From an uncultured Flavobacteriaceae bacterium (GTDB taxonomy: Bacteria > Bacteroidota > Bacteroidia > Flavobacteriales > Flavobacteriaceae), in assembly GCA_938011315.1 (NCBI GenBank), contig CALLUG010000002.1:49175-113174 (forward strand): a DNA stretch of 64,000 bases, given 5' to 3'. Both the position numbers and the translations under genes were made by a program. The notes beneath the pieces were generated by a model. That model had not been told where the DNA came from and ran no database searches. It saw only the letters and a program-made list of their open reading frames with translations. Below are positions 17,601 through 26,933 of the stretch, one piece after another; the stretch's first letter is position 1; each line of letters opens with the position of its first letter.

Positions 17601-18617
17601 ATGATAAAAGAGGAGTTTTCTGAAATAAAACAATTATTAAGCAATCCAAAACGCATTGTTATTGTAGCGCATAAAAATCCAGATGGCGATGCTATAGGAG
17701 CCTCTTTAGGTTTATACCATTATTTAAAACAATATCAGCACGAAGTAACCGTAATTCTTCCCAATGATTATCCTGATTTTTTAAAATGGGTTCCAGGTGA
17801 AAATCATATCCTAAAATATGAAACGAATGTTAGTCCCTCTAACACACTTATTGAACAAGCTGAGCTCCTTTTCACTTTAGACTTTAATACACTGCACAGA
17901 GCAGGAAATATGGAAGCAGTGCTAGCTAAAACTAAAGCCATTAAAGTTTTGATTGACCATCATCAAAAGCCAGATAATTATGCTAATTACACGTATTCGG
18001 ATGTAACGATGTCTTCCACCTGCGAGATGGTGTATCATTTTATAAAACAACTAGACGGTATTGATACGATAGACGCTAATATGGCTACTGCTTTGTACTT
18101 AGGGATTATGACAGATACAGGGTCTTTTCGATTTCAATCTACAACAAGTACTACGCATAGAGTTATTGCAGATTTAATTGACAAAGGCGCAAATAACACT
18201 AATATTCATAATAGTGTTTACGACAATAATAGCTACTCTAGGTTGCAGCTTTTAGGAAAAGCACTTAGCAATTTAAAACTATTTACAGAGTACAATACAG
18301 CTTATATTAGCCTATCTCAAGAAGAATTAAACACCTTTAATTTTAAAAAAGGGGATACTGAGGGTATTGTAAATTACGCACTATCTGTAAAAAATATAAG
18401 GTTTGCTGCAATTTTTATAGAACATAAACAAGAAGGAATTATAAAAATATCATTTCGATCCAAAGGCACTTTTGATGTTAATCAATTTGCCCGTAATAAT
18501 TTTAACGGCGGTGGGCATATTAATGCAGCTGGAGGCAAGTCTGACTTAGACTTAAATAGCACGATAGAAAAATTTGTCAATACCTTACCACACTACGAAC
18601 CCAAGCTCAATTCATGA
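17601..18617 (+). CDS. nrnA: bifunctional oligoribonuclease/PAP phosphatase NrnA (DHH-DHHA1)
   Basis: A 338-residue DHH-family phosphoesterase, expected to degrade nanoRNAs and dephosphorylate 3'-phosphoadenosine 5'-phosphate. The manganese site is formed by VIVAHKNPDGDAIGASLG (DHH motif I), the aspartate in FTLDFN, and the DHH triad in VLIDHHQKPDNY, with MTDTGSFRFQST after it. The C-terminal DHHA1 substrate domain includes FRSKG and the glycine-rich FNGGGHINAAGG. It overlaps the gldI start by 4 bp (ATGA), so translation is coupled. Confidence 0.93.
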   Translation: MIKEEFSEIKQLLSNPKRIVIVAHKNPDGDAIGASLGLYHYLKQYQHEVTVILPNDYPDFLKWVPGENHILKYETNVSPSNTLIEQAELLFTLDFNTLHRAGNMEAVLAKTKAIKVLIDHHQKPDNYANYTYSDVTMSSTCEMVYHFIKQLDGIDTIDANMATALYLGIMTDTGSFRFQSTTSTTHRVIADLIDKGANNTNIHNSVYDNNSYSRLQLLGKALSNLKLFTEYNTAYISLSQEELNTFNFKKGDTEGIVNYALSVKNIRFAAIFIEHKQEGIIKISFRSKGTFDVNQFARNNFNGGGHINAAGGKSDLDLNSTIEKFVNTLPHYEPKLNS

Positions 18618-19156
18618 AAAATATACTCTACATCCTTTTATTGTTATCCTGTTTTATGGGCTGTAAAACCCCAGAACCTAGACTTCCTATATCTAAAAAA
18701 ACAGGATCTTTTATAGATCAATCTGTAGCGTTAAACAAACAACTTAATGCAAAACAACACAAGCAAATACAAACTATTATTACAAATAATCCTGACGTAA
18801 ATTATATAAGTTCAGAAAATGGATTTTGGTATTTTTATCATTACAAATCAGAAGATAGTTTAGCTACAGTAAACTTTGGTGATGTTGTTAATTTTAATTA
18901 TTCTGTTGCTTCTCTAAACAACACGCTTATTTATTCTGAAACAGAACTAGGAAATCAAAATTATACTATGGATAAGGAAAAATTGTTTTCTGGTTTGCGA
19001 GAAGGTTTAAAACTTATGCACCCCGGAGATACTATAAGTTTTCTGTTTCCATCACAAAAAGCCTATGGGTTTTATGGCGACGAAGATAAAATAGGACATA
19101 ATATGCCTATAATTTGTAAAGTAAGTCTAAACACAATAACAAAAAAAGAAAGTTAA
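18614..19156 (+). CDS. gldI: gliding-motility-associated peptidyl-prolyl isomerase GldI
   Basis: A 180-residue FKBP-type lipoprotein. The lipobox is MGC (signal peptide MKNILYILLLLSCFMGC). The mature part has an N-terminal helical region and one FKBP domain (about 70-175) with NFGDVVNFNYSVASL, REGLKLMHPGDTISFLFPSQKAYGFYG. In Flavobacterium, GldI is required for gliding and type IX secretion-related folding. The place between nrnA and another PPIase is the usual one in this family. It suggests gliding capacity, although no other gld genes lie in the window. Confidence 0.88.
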   Translation: MKNILYILLLLSCFMGCKTPEPRLPISKKTGSFIDQSVALNKQLNAKQHKQIQTIITNNPDVNYISSENGFWYFYHYKSEDSLATVNFGDVVNFNYSVASLNNTLIYSETELGNQNYTMDKEKLFSGLREGLKLMHPGDTISFLFPSQKAYGFYGDEDKIGHNMPIICKVSLNTITKKES

Positions 19157-19161
19157 CTATA

Positions 19162-20328
19162 ATGAGAAAATTAAATTACACCATTAAAGCATTATTGCTT
19201 CTTCTATTTATAAGTTTATCATCTTGCAAAAAAGATGCTTATCCGGAGTTAGAAGATGGCTTATACGCAGAATTTGTTACCAATAAAGGAACTCTAGTTG
19301 CAAAGTTATTTTTTGAAAAAACACCTGTAACTGTAGCAAACTTTGTAGCCTTAGCAGAAGGAGTGCATCCTTTGGTAAGTGATAAATATAAAAGTAAACC
19401 TTATTACAATGGGCTTAGTTTTCATCGCGTAATTAATGATTTTATGGCACAGGGCGGCGACCCAACAGGTACAGGTACAGGCAATCCAGGGTATAAATTT
19501 GATGACGAATTTAGCCCTGATTTAAAACACTATAAAAAAGGAATTTTGGCAATGGCAAATTCGGGCTACGGTACAAACGGAAGTCAATTTTACATTACTC
19601 ACAAACCTACAGGTTGGTTGGATGCTTTTGACGGCGACGGAAACTTAAAATTGTGTACAGACCCAGGGGTAAGTTGTCATACCGTGTTTGGTGAACTTGT
19701 TGTAAATGTTGATGCAATTACTGCAATACAAAAAGGAGATACCTTAATAAAGCTAAATATTATACGCAAAGGGTTTGAGGCAGGGAAATTTGATGCTGTA
19801 AAAACTTGGAATACAGAACTAGAACCCTTAGAGCAGCGTAATAAAGAAAATGAAGAAAAAGCTGCTAAGTTAGCAAAAGAAAAAATAGATAAAGCAAAAG
19901 CTGCTTTCTTAAAAGAAAACGAAACGCTAAAAGGGAACGTTAAACAGTTACCAACAGGGCTTGCAATGATTTTTACAAAACAAAGTAAAGCAGCCAAACC
20001 TAAATCTACACAATCGGTACTAGTTAACTACGCAGGCTATTTTGAAGATGGTCGCTTGTTTGATACCTCTATGCAGGAAGTAGCTAAAAAATACAATCAA
20101 TACAACGAAAAAAAAGCTGAAAGCTACAAACCATTTACAATACAGTATAATGAAACTGCGGCATTAGTTCCAGGTTTTAGGGAAGCAATACTAAATATGG
20201 TTCCAGGAGATAAGGCTAGAGTTTTTATTCCTTCCTTTTTAGGTTATGGTCCTCAAGGTTCTAGAGGGGTTATCCCTCCAAATACAAATCTTGTTTTTGA
20301 TATAGAAATTATGGGTATTGCAAACTAA
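19162..20328 (+). CDS. cyclophilin-FKBP fusion peptidyl-prolyl isomerase lipoprotein
   Basis: A 388-residue lipoprotein joining two unrelated prolyl-isomerase folds. After the signal peptide and lipobox (LSSC) comes a cyclophilin domain (about 30-220: FHRVINDFMAQGGDPTGTG, LAMANSGYGTNGSQFYIT), then a lysine/glutamate-rich coiled linker (about 225-255) and a C-terminal FKBP domain (about 285-388: SVLVNYAGYFEDGRLFDTS, PGFREAILNMVPGDKARVF, GYGPQGSRGVIPPNTNLVFDIEI). It lies 5 bp after gldI. The likely role is folding of exported or outer-membrane proteins on the periplasmic side. Whether both catalytic centres are active is not known. Confidence 0.92.
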   Translation: MRKLNYTIKALLLLLFISLSSCKKDAYPELEDGLYAEFVTNKGTLVAKLFFEKTPVTVANFVALAEGVHPLVSDKYKSKPYYNGLSFHRVINDFMAQGGDPTGTGTGNPGYKFDDEFSPDLKHYKKGILAMANSGYGTNGSQFYITHKPTGWLDAFDGDGNLKLCTDPGVSCHTVFGELVVNVDAITAIQKGDTLIKLNIIRKGFEAGKFDAVKTWNTELEPLEQRNKENEEKAAKLAKEKIDKAKAAFLKENETLKGNVKQLPTGLAMIFTKQSKAAKPKSTQSVLVNYAGYFEDGRLFDTSMQEVAKKYNQYNEKKAESYKPFTIQYNETAALVPGFREAILNMVPGDKARVFIPSFLGYGPQGSRGVIPPNTNLVFDIEIMGIAN

Positions 20329-20367
20329 AACCACGCTATTAAAACTCAAGAAATATTCAACAAAAAT

Positions 20368-21981
20368 TTAGTAGCAAGGATCGTACATATAGGCTTTAAT
20401 TATTTGTTTTAAATTGTCTGGTTTTTCGTTTTTGGTAATCTTAAGTTCGTAAGCTTTTTCTGCAACAGCAGTAGCTATTTCAAGCGATAGCATTCGTATT
20501 TGTGTTAGTTTTGGGTATAAAGCACCTTCAGTAAGATTGTTTTCATCAACTAAATTTGCTAATGTTTTTGCTGCCGTTAAAAACAAGTCGTCTGGAATTA
20601 TTTTTGCTTCTGCAATAATACATCCTAAACCTATACCAGGAAATACGTAAGCATTGTTACCTTGTCCAGGATAAAATACTTTATTTTTATAAATTACTTT
20701 ACCAAAAGGGCTTCCACTTGCAAAAATAGCCTTGCCATCGCTCCATTGATAAGCTTGCTCTGCGGTACACTCTGCTCTAGAGGTAGGATTAGAAAGTGCA
20801 AAAATTACAGGCTTTTCATTTATTGCGCACATATGTTTTACAACTGTTTCTGTAAATGTTCCTGGTGCACCAGTGGCTCCTATTAAAACGTGTGGTTGTA
20901 TTGTATCTATCGCCTCAATAAAATTTAATTGGTTAGCATCGTGTGCGTAAGGCAAATTATGTGGCATCAAGTTGGTTCTTGAAGACACGACCAAACCATC
21001 AATATCGACAAACCACAAACGTTTGCGGGCTTCGTCCTCAGTTAAGCCTTCACTTTGAAATGCCGCAACCATTAAGTCTGCAATGCCCGTTGCAGCAGAT
21101 CCTGCTCCTAAAAACATTATCCGCAAATCGGAAAATTTTAGTTTAGTTAACCGTGTAGAAGCATATACCCCAGATAAGGCTACTGCTGCTGTACCTTGAA
21201 TGTCGTCATTAAAACAAAGAATTTTGTCTTTGTAATTGTGCAACAACTTATAAGCATTTGGGGTTAAAAAGTCTTCAAATTGAATTAATGCTTTTGGATA
21301 TTTTTTTTGTATTGCTTGCACAAATTCTTCTACAAGGCTAAAATAATCTTCCCCTTGTAGCCGCTTATGTGGGTAGCCCAAATACATTTCATCATTTAAA
21401 ATTTCTTCATTATTTGTTCCTACATCTAGCATTACAGGCAAGCATTGGTGTGGTAATATCCCTGCGCAAGCAGTATACAATGCAAGTTTACCAATAGGAA
21501 TTCCCATGCCATTAGCTCCTAAATCTCCTAAGCCAAGGATACGTTGTCCATCTGTAATTACAATAATTCTTATATCATTTTCTGGCCAATTATTTAAAAT
21601 AGTACTAATATCACCACGATCTTCTGGGGTAATATAAAACCCTTTGGAACGTCTAAAAATATGAGAAAATTCTTTACAAGCTTGTCCAACTGTAGGTGTG
21701 TAAATTAGCGGCATAATTTCTTCAATGTGATCGATAGTAACTTTATAAAATAATTTTTCGTTTCGATCTTGCAAAGACGATAATAGGATGTAGCGTTCAA
21801 TATCATAAGCTTTACGTCGTATTCCAGACATAACGCGTTTTACTTGTATTTCAATAGAAGCTATAGAGTACGGTAGTAATCCTCTTAAACCTAATGCTTC
21901 GCGTTCTTTTTTTGTAAATCCTACAGATTTATTTATAGAACCATTATGTAATACTTCAAAGTTTTTCTTTTTAATCTCCAT
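20368..21981 (-). CDS. maeA: NAD-dependent malic enzyme
   Basis: A 537-residue malic enzyme of the large (MaeA-like) class, oxidatively decarboxylating malate to pyruvate. Landmarks are LLPYSIASIEIQV near the start, YTPTVGQACKEFSHIFRR, the GDLGANGMGIPIGKLALYTACAGI segment with the dinucleotide fold, FEDFLTPNAYKLL, NDDIQGTAAVALSGVYA, GAGSAATGIADLMV and FALSNPTSRAECTAEQAY. NAD preference is inferred from family length and type, not from a proven specificity residue. It is convergent with the PPIase gene. Confidence 0.93.
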   Translation of the reverse strand: MEIKKKNFEVLHNGSINKSVGFTKKEREALGLRGLLPYSIASIEIQVKRVMSGIRRKAYDIERYILLSSLQDRNEKLFYKVTIDHIEEIMPLIYTPTVGQACKEFSHIFRRSKGFYITPEDRGDISTILNNWPENDIRIIVITDGQRILGLGDLGANGMGIPIGKLALYTACAGILPHQCLPVMLDVGTNNEEILNDEMYLGYPHKRLQGEDYFSLVEEFVQAIQKKYPKALIQFEDFLTPNAYKLLHNYKDKILCFNDDIQGTAAVALSGVYASTRLTKLKFSDLRIMFLGAGSAATGIADLMVAAFQSEGLTEDEARKRLWFVDIDGLVVSSRTNLMPHNLPYAHDANQLNFIEAIDTIQPHVLIGATGAPGTFTETVVKHMCAINEKPVIFALSNPTSRAECTAEQAYQWSDGKAIFASGSPFGKVIYKNKVFYPGQGNNAYVFPGIGLGCIIAEAKIIPDDLFLTAAKTLANLVDENNLTEGALYPKLTQIRMLSLEIATAVAEKAYELKITKNEKPDNLKQIIKAYMYDPCY

Positions 21982-22064
21982 AATTATTTCAATAGTATTG
22001 GTACTAAATTAGTTAATTGTATTCCGCTTACAATTACTTCTTTGCATAAAGATAATGATATCGC

Positions 22065-25000
22065 TTATTTAGAAAAATATTTTTTATACTTTTTATGAGC
22101 AAAAAATGATAGAAGCAGTACGCTTACAACAAAAATTGTTGCATATAGAAAACTAATTTCTTGATCATCTTTTGCATAAGAGTGCAATCCTGCTAAATAA
22201 AAATTAACTCCAAAATACGTCATTAATATACTTAGATACGCAAATATAGACATTAGGTTAAATCCAAAACGCCCACGCAAACCAGGGATTAATCGCATAT
22301 GTAACACAAAGGCATATATCATAATACTAATAAGTGCCCAAGTTTCTTTAGGGTCCCAACCCCAATAACGCCCCCAACTCTCATTAGCCCACATACCTCC
22401 CAAAAAGTTTCCTATGGTAAGCATTACTAAACCAACAGTCATAGCCATTTCGTTAATAATTGTTAACTCCTTTATATTAAGCCACATCTTATCCTTATTG
22501 TCTTTGTTTGTTAAGAGCATTAGTAATAAGGCTACTAAACCTAAAATCATGACTAAGGTAAAAGGGCCGTAGCTTCCTACAATAACAGCAACGTGTATCA
22601 TTAACCAGTAGCTGTCCAGTACAGGTTGTAGGTTTGCTATAGAAGGATCCATCCAGTTCCAATGTGCAATCATTAAAATCATGGCTGCTACAAAGGCGGT
22701 AGCTGCAATGGTAATATCGCTTTTCTTTCCAAATAGCAATCCAAATAGCATTGTTGCCCATGCAACATAAATCATAGACTCGTAAGCATCGCTCCATGGG
22801 GCGTGCCCCGAAATGTACCAGCGAGCAATAAGCCCTAGAGTGTGCAGAATAAATAATGTTATAACACTGTATTTAAAAATAGTTACACTTAGATTTAAAA
22901 TCTTGCTTTTAGATTTAAAAATTTGAACAATCAATAACACAAACATTAAAGTTCCTGCATACATATACCAGCTAAAAAGCTTCTTAAATATATCATATTT
23001 ATTATACAAAATCTCTGTATCTATCTTTTTCTCGCTTGGCATAACTTCTGCCCCATACTTACGTTGCGTTCGTTTTATAGCATCGACTAAATTATTACTC
23101 TCCGAAAAATCACCAGTTTTTTTAGCCTTATTAAGCATATAGAAATATGCTTTTAGTCCCTTATTAATAAAGTTATTATATAACGAATCTTTAATGTGGA
23201 CATTATTTTTCTGATTTTCTACCGATGACGTCCATGTGTTATTTTCATCATCAGGAATAGGAAATAATTTAAGGTACTCCCCCACTGTAGTGTTGTATAG
23301 TAAGTTAACACGCTCGTCGGCTTCTATAAATTCTTTTTGATAGGCATTTCTTAAATTTTGATTTGTTTTATAGGCTTCTTGTCGATAAGGTTGTAATTTG
23401 TAAACACCTTCATTTGTAAAAAAATCTGCAAGGGTTACATATTTTTGAGAATAATCCACACCTATAATATCTCTTACGGTATCTGCCTTTTTTCCTTTCA
23501 AATAAATAATTGGAACATTATACCAAAATAAAGGGTTTTCCTGAATGGAAAGAAATATTTGAGTGGCATCAAGTCCCTCGTAAGTATCTTTTTTACTTAA
23601 CTTACGTAATAGCTCTGAAGCATAGGTATTTACTGGCATCATTCGGCCATCGAGATCTTGTATAACTAATCGTCCAAATTTATCTGCCGACGCTTTGGGT
23701 GGGCTATTCTCTTTTAGTACAGAATCTATTATTTTTTTATCCTTTGCCCTATCATTTTTTACTGAAGCGTTTGTGCTGCTATGAGTGGTAGTTGTGCTAT
23801 GTGTTTGCGCTTTAGATACGGTTATTGCAGTGAGCAGTAATGCTATGGAAAATAGTGTTTTTTTCTTCGTTTTTATTTTATTTAGTTGGGTTCTTAAAAA
23901 GTCAAAACGAGTATGTTTTGCAAACATAATTGCCATTAAACCAAAATACAAAAGGATGTATCCTAAGTATGTAATACGTGTTCCCCAAGCGTCATGATTT
24001 ACAGAAAGTATCGTGCCAAGCTCATCGGTATCAAAACTTGCCTGAAAAAAACGATAACCGCTATGATCTAGAATATTATTCATAAAAATACGATAATCAT
24101 AATCCCCATCTTTTCTGTCGAGTATTGTTACTTCACTAGCAAAGGCAGAATAAACATCGTCTGTTCCTGGTTGCTTATCTGCAATGAAATCATTTAATTT
24201 TACATCAAAAGGTAGCGGTTTTAGGCGTGACCCATATTTAAAAGCAAAATCTAATCCTCCTACAGAAACTTCTTTGTAAGCATTATTACGCCCTTCTCCA
24301 CCTAAAACGCCAACCATTTTTGTTTCGCCATTTGCAGTAACTTTTAATACAATACCGTCTTCATCATTTTTTAAAATCTTTGATTTTTTAACAACCTTAA
24401 ACTCCCCTTGAGTTACTGGATTTGGAAACACTACAGCTTGATTGCCTATGGTGTAAAGTGATCGCAACTTTAGGGGCTGCACACTATCTTTTACAAGGAA
24501 TCCTTGTTGTTGAGTTGCCATAACCATATATTGTGCTTCAAAAGGCGATTGTATGGTTAGTGTACTATCGGTATAAGTAATATTAATAGCGCCAACTGTA
24601 GGTCTATTTAGAGCATATAGAATATTATGAATACTTGCAATATCTCCTAATTTTAAAAAATGATTGTGAGAAGTACCTCCAGACGATTCTACAATTTTTA
24701 AATAATAGTTACCCGAATTACTTTCAACAATATCTTCTTCTGCATTGGCTATAAAGTCTTGTAGTTCTACAGTAAAATCTTCTGTATGGTATTTTGTTTT
24801 TATTTTAAATCTATTGTCTAACCGTGGCGAAAAATCTACTTTATAATGTCGTGTGAGCTGTTGCTGTCGTTCATTAACATAGTAATCTCCTTTTACTCGT
24901 GTTTCAATATAGGTCTCTCTAGACAAAAAAGAACTCACCTTTTCCCCTTCACGTATTCTCATAATACCTTCAAAACCAACATAGCGTGTAATAAAAGCAC

Positions 25001-25283
25001 CTAAAAGGATAAATATAAAAGATAAATGAAGAATCAAGGTTGCCCATTTTTCTTTCTTATACAAACGATAACGAAAAATATTGCCTGCAAAGTTTATCAT
25101 AAAAACAGCCATAATAGCTTCAAACCACCAAGCATTATAAATTAGATTTCTAGAGTATGGTGTCGGTGATGTTTCTTGATTTGCGTCTAAAAAAGTTCCT
25201 ATTGCCATTGCTGCTGCAAAAACAATGAATAATATACCTGTAAGACGTGTAGAAAATAGTAGATTAGAAAGTTTTTTCAGCAT
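22065..25283 (-). CDS. fused cytochrome c biogenesis protein (ResB-CcsA)
   Basis: A 1072-residue system II cytochrome c maturation protein that joins a ResB/CcsB-like N-terminal half to a CcsA C-terminal half, as is usual in Bacteroidetes. The N-terminal part has membrane helices (about 13-30, 50-65, 83-103) and a long periplasmic domain. A further helix follows at about 440, then a second soluble region with a low-complexity T/S segment. The C-terminal third has the heme-handling tryptophan-rich motif WGRYWGWDPKETWALIS, plus conserved histidines in ISGHAPWSDAYESM. It exports heme and attaches it to CxxCH apocytochromes. It stands alone, with TATATTTG (25310-25317, minus strand) as a candidate -7 box. 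Confidence 0.93.
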   Translation of the reverse strand: MLKKLSNLLFSTRLTGILFIVFAAAMAIGTFLDANQETSPTPYSRNLIYNAWWFEAIMAVFMINFAGNIFRYRLYKKEKWATLILHLSFIFILLGAFITRYVGFEGIMRIREGEKVSSFLSRETYIETRVKGDYYVNERQQQLTRHYKVDFSPRLDNRFKIKTKYHTEDFTVELQDFIANAEEDIVESNSGNYYLKIVESSGGTSHNHFLKLGDIASIHNILYALNRPTVGAINITYTDSTLTIQSPFEAQYMVMATQQQGFLVKDSVQPLKLRSLYTIGNQAVVFPNPVTQGEFKVVKKSKILKNDEDGIVLKVTANGETKMVGVLGGEGRNNAYKEVSVGGLDFAFKYGSRLKPLPFDVKLNDFIADKQPGTDDVYSAFASEVTILDRKDGDYDYRIFMNNILDHSGYRFFQASFDTDELGTILSVNHDAWGTRITYLGYILLYFGLMAIMFAKHTRFDFLRTQLNKIKTKKKTLFSIALLLTAITVSKAQTHSTTTTHSSTNASVKNDRAKDKKIIDSVLKENSPPKASADKFGRLVIQDLDGRMMPVNTYASELLRKLSKKDTYEGLDATQIFLSIQENPLFWYNVPIIYLKGKKADTVRDIIGVDYSQKYVTLADFFTNEGVYKLQPYRQEAYKTNQNLRNAYQKEFIEADERVNLLYNTTVGEYLKLFPIPDDENNTWTSSVENQKNNVHIKDSLYNNFINKGLKAYFYMLNKAKKTGDFSESNNLVDAIKRTQRKYGAEVMPSEKKIDTEILYNKYDIFKKLFSWYMYAGTLMFVLLIVQIFKSKSKILNLSVTIFKYSVITLFILHTLGLIARWYISGHAPWSDAYESMIYVAWATMLFGLLFGKKSDITIAATAFVAAMILMIAHWNWMDPSIANLQPVLDSYWLMIHVAVIVGSYGPFTLVMILGLVALLLMLLTNKDNKDKMWLNIKELTIINEMAMTVGLVMLTIGNFLGGMWANESWGRYWGWDPKETWALISIMIYAFVLHMRLIPGLRGRFGFNLMSIFAYLSILMTYFGVNFYLAGLHSYAKDDQEISFLYATIFVVSVLLLSFFAHKKYKKYFSK

Positions 25284-25506
25284 AGTGAAAAGGGCTATTT
25301 TAAGTTGTGCAAATATAATTAATATATTTGTACTATAGTGCTTTGGAATGCTTTTGATTATCTCTAAAATTATTGGATTATTTTCTTAGCTAAACACTGC
25401 AAATTTCGGCTTCAATACTATAATGTCTTTTTTTGTAAATGATGTTTAGCATGGTGTAAATGGTATAATTTTTGAAGTCTTTTTAAGCTTATTAAATTTG
25501 TTATAA

Positions 25507-26091
25507 ATGAAAAAAATAATCTCTATAGGTATAATCACTTTATTAGGATTTAGTTTACTAAATGCTCAATCTAAGCTTGAAAGAAAAGCTTTGAAAAAGA
25601 AAAAAACAGAAACTCATTACAATACTATAAAAAAATTGGTAACCTCTGGGACGTTTCAGTTTAAAGCCTCCTATGCTTTTGCTTTAGGAAATGATATTGC
25701 AAAAGTGAGCAATTTACTTGTAGGAGCAAACAACACCTTTGAAGGAAATCGTGTTAATTTAACTAACAACACAAATTTTCTTAAATTAAACAAAGAAAAC
25801 GCAACTATAAGCCTTCCGTATTTTGGAAGAGTGCATCGTGTGGTAAGTTATAATGGCATAGACGATAATGGTATTGCTTTTGAAGGTAATATTGAAAAAC
25901 ATAAAATTGAATTTTATGATAGTAAACATAAAATAGAAATTAAATTTGAAGCTAATAAACCTCAAGAAAAATTAAAGTTACATCTAGTTATTAACTCGAA
26001 TGGAACTAGCTTCCTGAATGTTAGTAGTAGTAACAGGCAAAATATTCGTTATGAAGGAAAAATAAGCTCAATAGAGGTGGACGAAAATTAA
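25507..26091 (+). CDS. DUF4251 domain protein, exported
   Basis: A 194-residue protein with a signal peptide (about 20 residues, ending LLNAQ) and a basic spacer (ERKALKKKKTE), followed by a beta-rich domain of the DUF4251 family (about 45-190) with FALGNDIAKVSNLLVG, ISLPYFGRVHRVVSYNG and GIAFEGNIEK. The function is unknown. A TAAATTTG -7-like box lies only a few bases before the ATG, which would give a leaderless or near-leaderless mRNA; the true start of transcription may be further up. Confidence 0.8.
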   Translation: MKKIISIGIITLLGFSLLNAQSKLERKALKKKKTETHYNTIKKLVTSGTFQFKASYAFALGNDIAKVSNLLVGANNTFEGNRVNLTNNTNFLKLNKENATISLPYFGRVHRVVSYNGIDDNGIAFEGNIEKHKIEFYDSKHKIEIKFEANKPQEKLKLHLVINSNGTSFLNVSSSNRQNIRYEGKISSIEVDEN

Positions 26092-26162
26092 ATTTGTATT
26101 TCCCCTACACTACTTTACCTAATATTGGTTTTATTCTGTTTTGCGCATAAGTTTAATGATTT

Positions 26163-26891
26163 TTAAAACCACTTTTTTTGCGCTTTAATCAAATCTTCTG
26201 GAGTATCAATACCAATACTATCAACATTGGTTTCTATCATTTTAATTTTTTTTCCGTACTCTAAATAACGAATACACTCAATTTTTTCTGATGCTTCTAA
26301 GCTTTGCATCGGCAAGTTTTGAAAATCTAATAAAGCTTGCTTTCTAAAAGCATAAATTCCTTTATGTTTATAATAGTTTACACCAACATTTGTGTCTCTA
26401 TGAAACGGAATTGCATGTCTAGAAAAATATAAGGCAAAGTTGTCTTGATTAACAATAACCTTGACCACATTAGGGTTATTAATTTCGTTAATATCGGTTA
26501 TACAGACCATTAGCGAGGCTAAGTCTATTTCGTTAGTTTTATCGTTTTTAAAAGCATTTAAGATTTTTTTAAGGCTTTCTTTTTCAATAAAAGGTTCATC
26601 TCCCTGCACATTAACAATAATATCAGCGTCCAACTGCTCTACTGCTTCAGCAATTCTATCGCTTCCTGATTCGTGTTTTTTATGACTTCTAATTACTAAG
26701 CCACCGCTAGATGTGATGTTTTGCGCTATAACATCGCTGTCTGTAACGACATAAACAGCATCAAATAAATTGGTTGATAAGGTAGCCTCATAGGTTCTCA
26801 TAATTACAGATTTTCCTGCTAAATCTTGCATTAACTTTCCTGGAAAACGAGAAGCGTCGTATCTAGCAGGAATCATTGCTATTATTTTCAT
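26163..26891 (-). CDS. kdsB: 3-deoxy-manno-octulosonate cytidylyltransferase
   Basis: A 242-residue CMP-KDO synthetase that activates KDO with CTP for lipopolysaccharide inner-core assembly. The N-terminal nucleotide loop [16 protein letters not shown], the [15 protein letters not shown] segment and [13 protein letters not shown] are characteristic, and length is normal. It implies a KDO-containing lipid A core. It lies 42 bp downstream of the RecD-like helicase gene on the same strand and may share its promoter, with no functional link evident. Confidence 0.96.
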   Translation of the reverse strand: MKIIAMIPARYDASRFPGKLMQDLAGKSVIMRTYEATLSTNLFDAVYVVTDSDVIAQNITSSGGLVIRSHKKHESGSDRIAEAVEQLDADIIVNVQGDEPFIEKESLKKILNAFKNDKTNEIDLASLMVCITDINEINNPNVVKVIVNQDNFALYFSRHAIPFHRDTNVGVNYYKHKGIYAFRKQALLDFQNLPMQSLEASEKIECIRYLEYGKKIKMIETNVDSIGIDTPEDLIKAQKKWF

Positions 26892-26933
26892 TTACTTATA
26901 AGTTTATTGTATTCAAAAATACAGATTATACAC

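Noticed and set aside
22065..25283. Very large ORF considered as two genes wrongly joined
   Set aside because: The frame is continuous, and the ResB-CcsA fusion is the normal form in this group.
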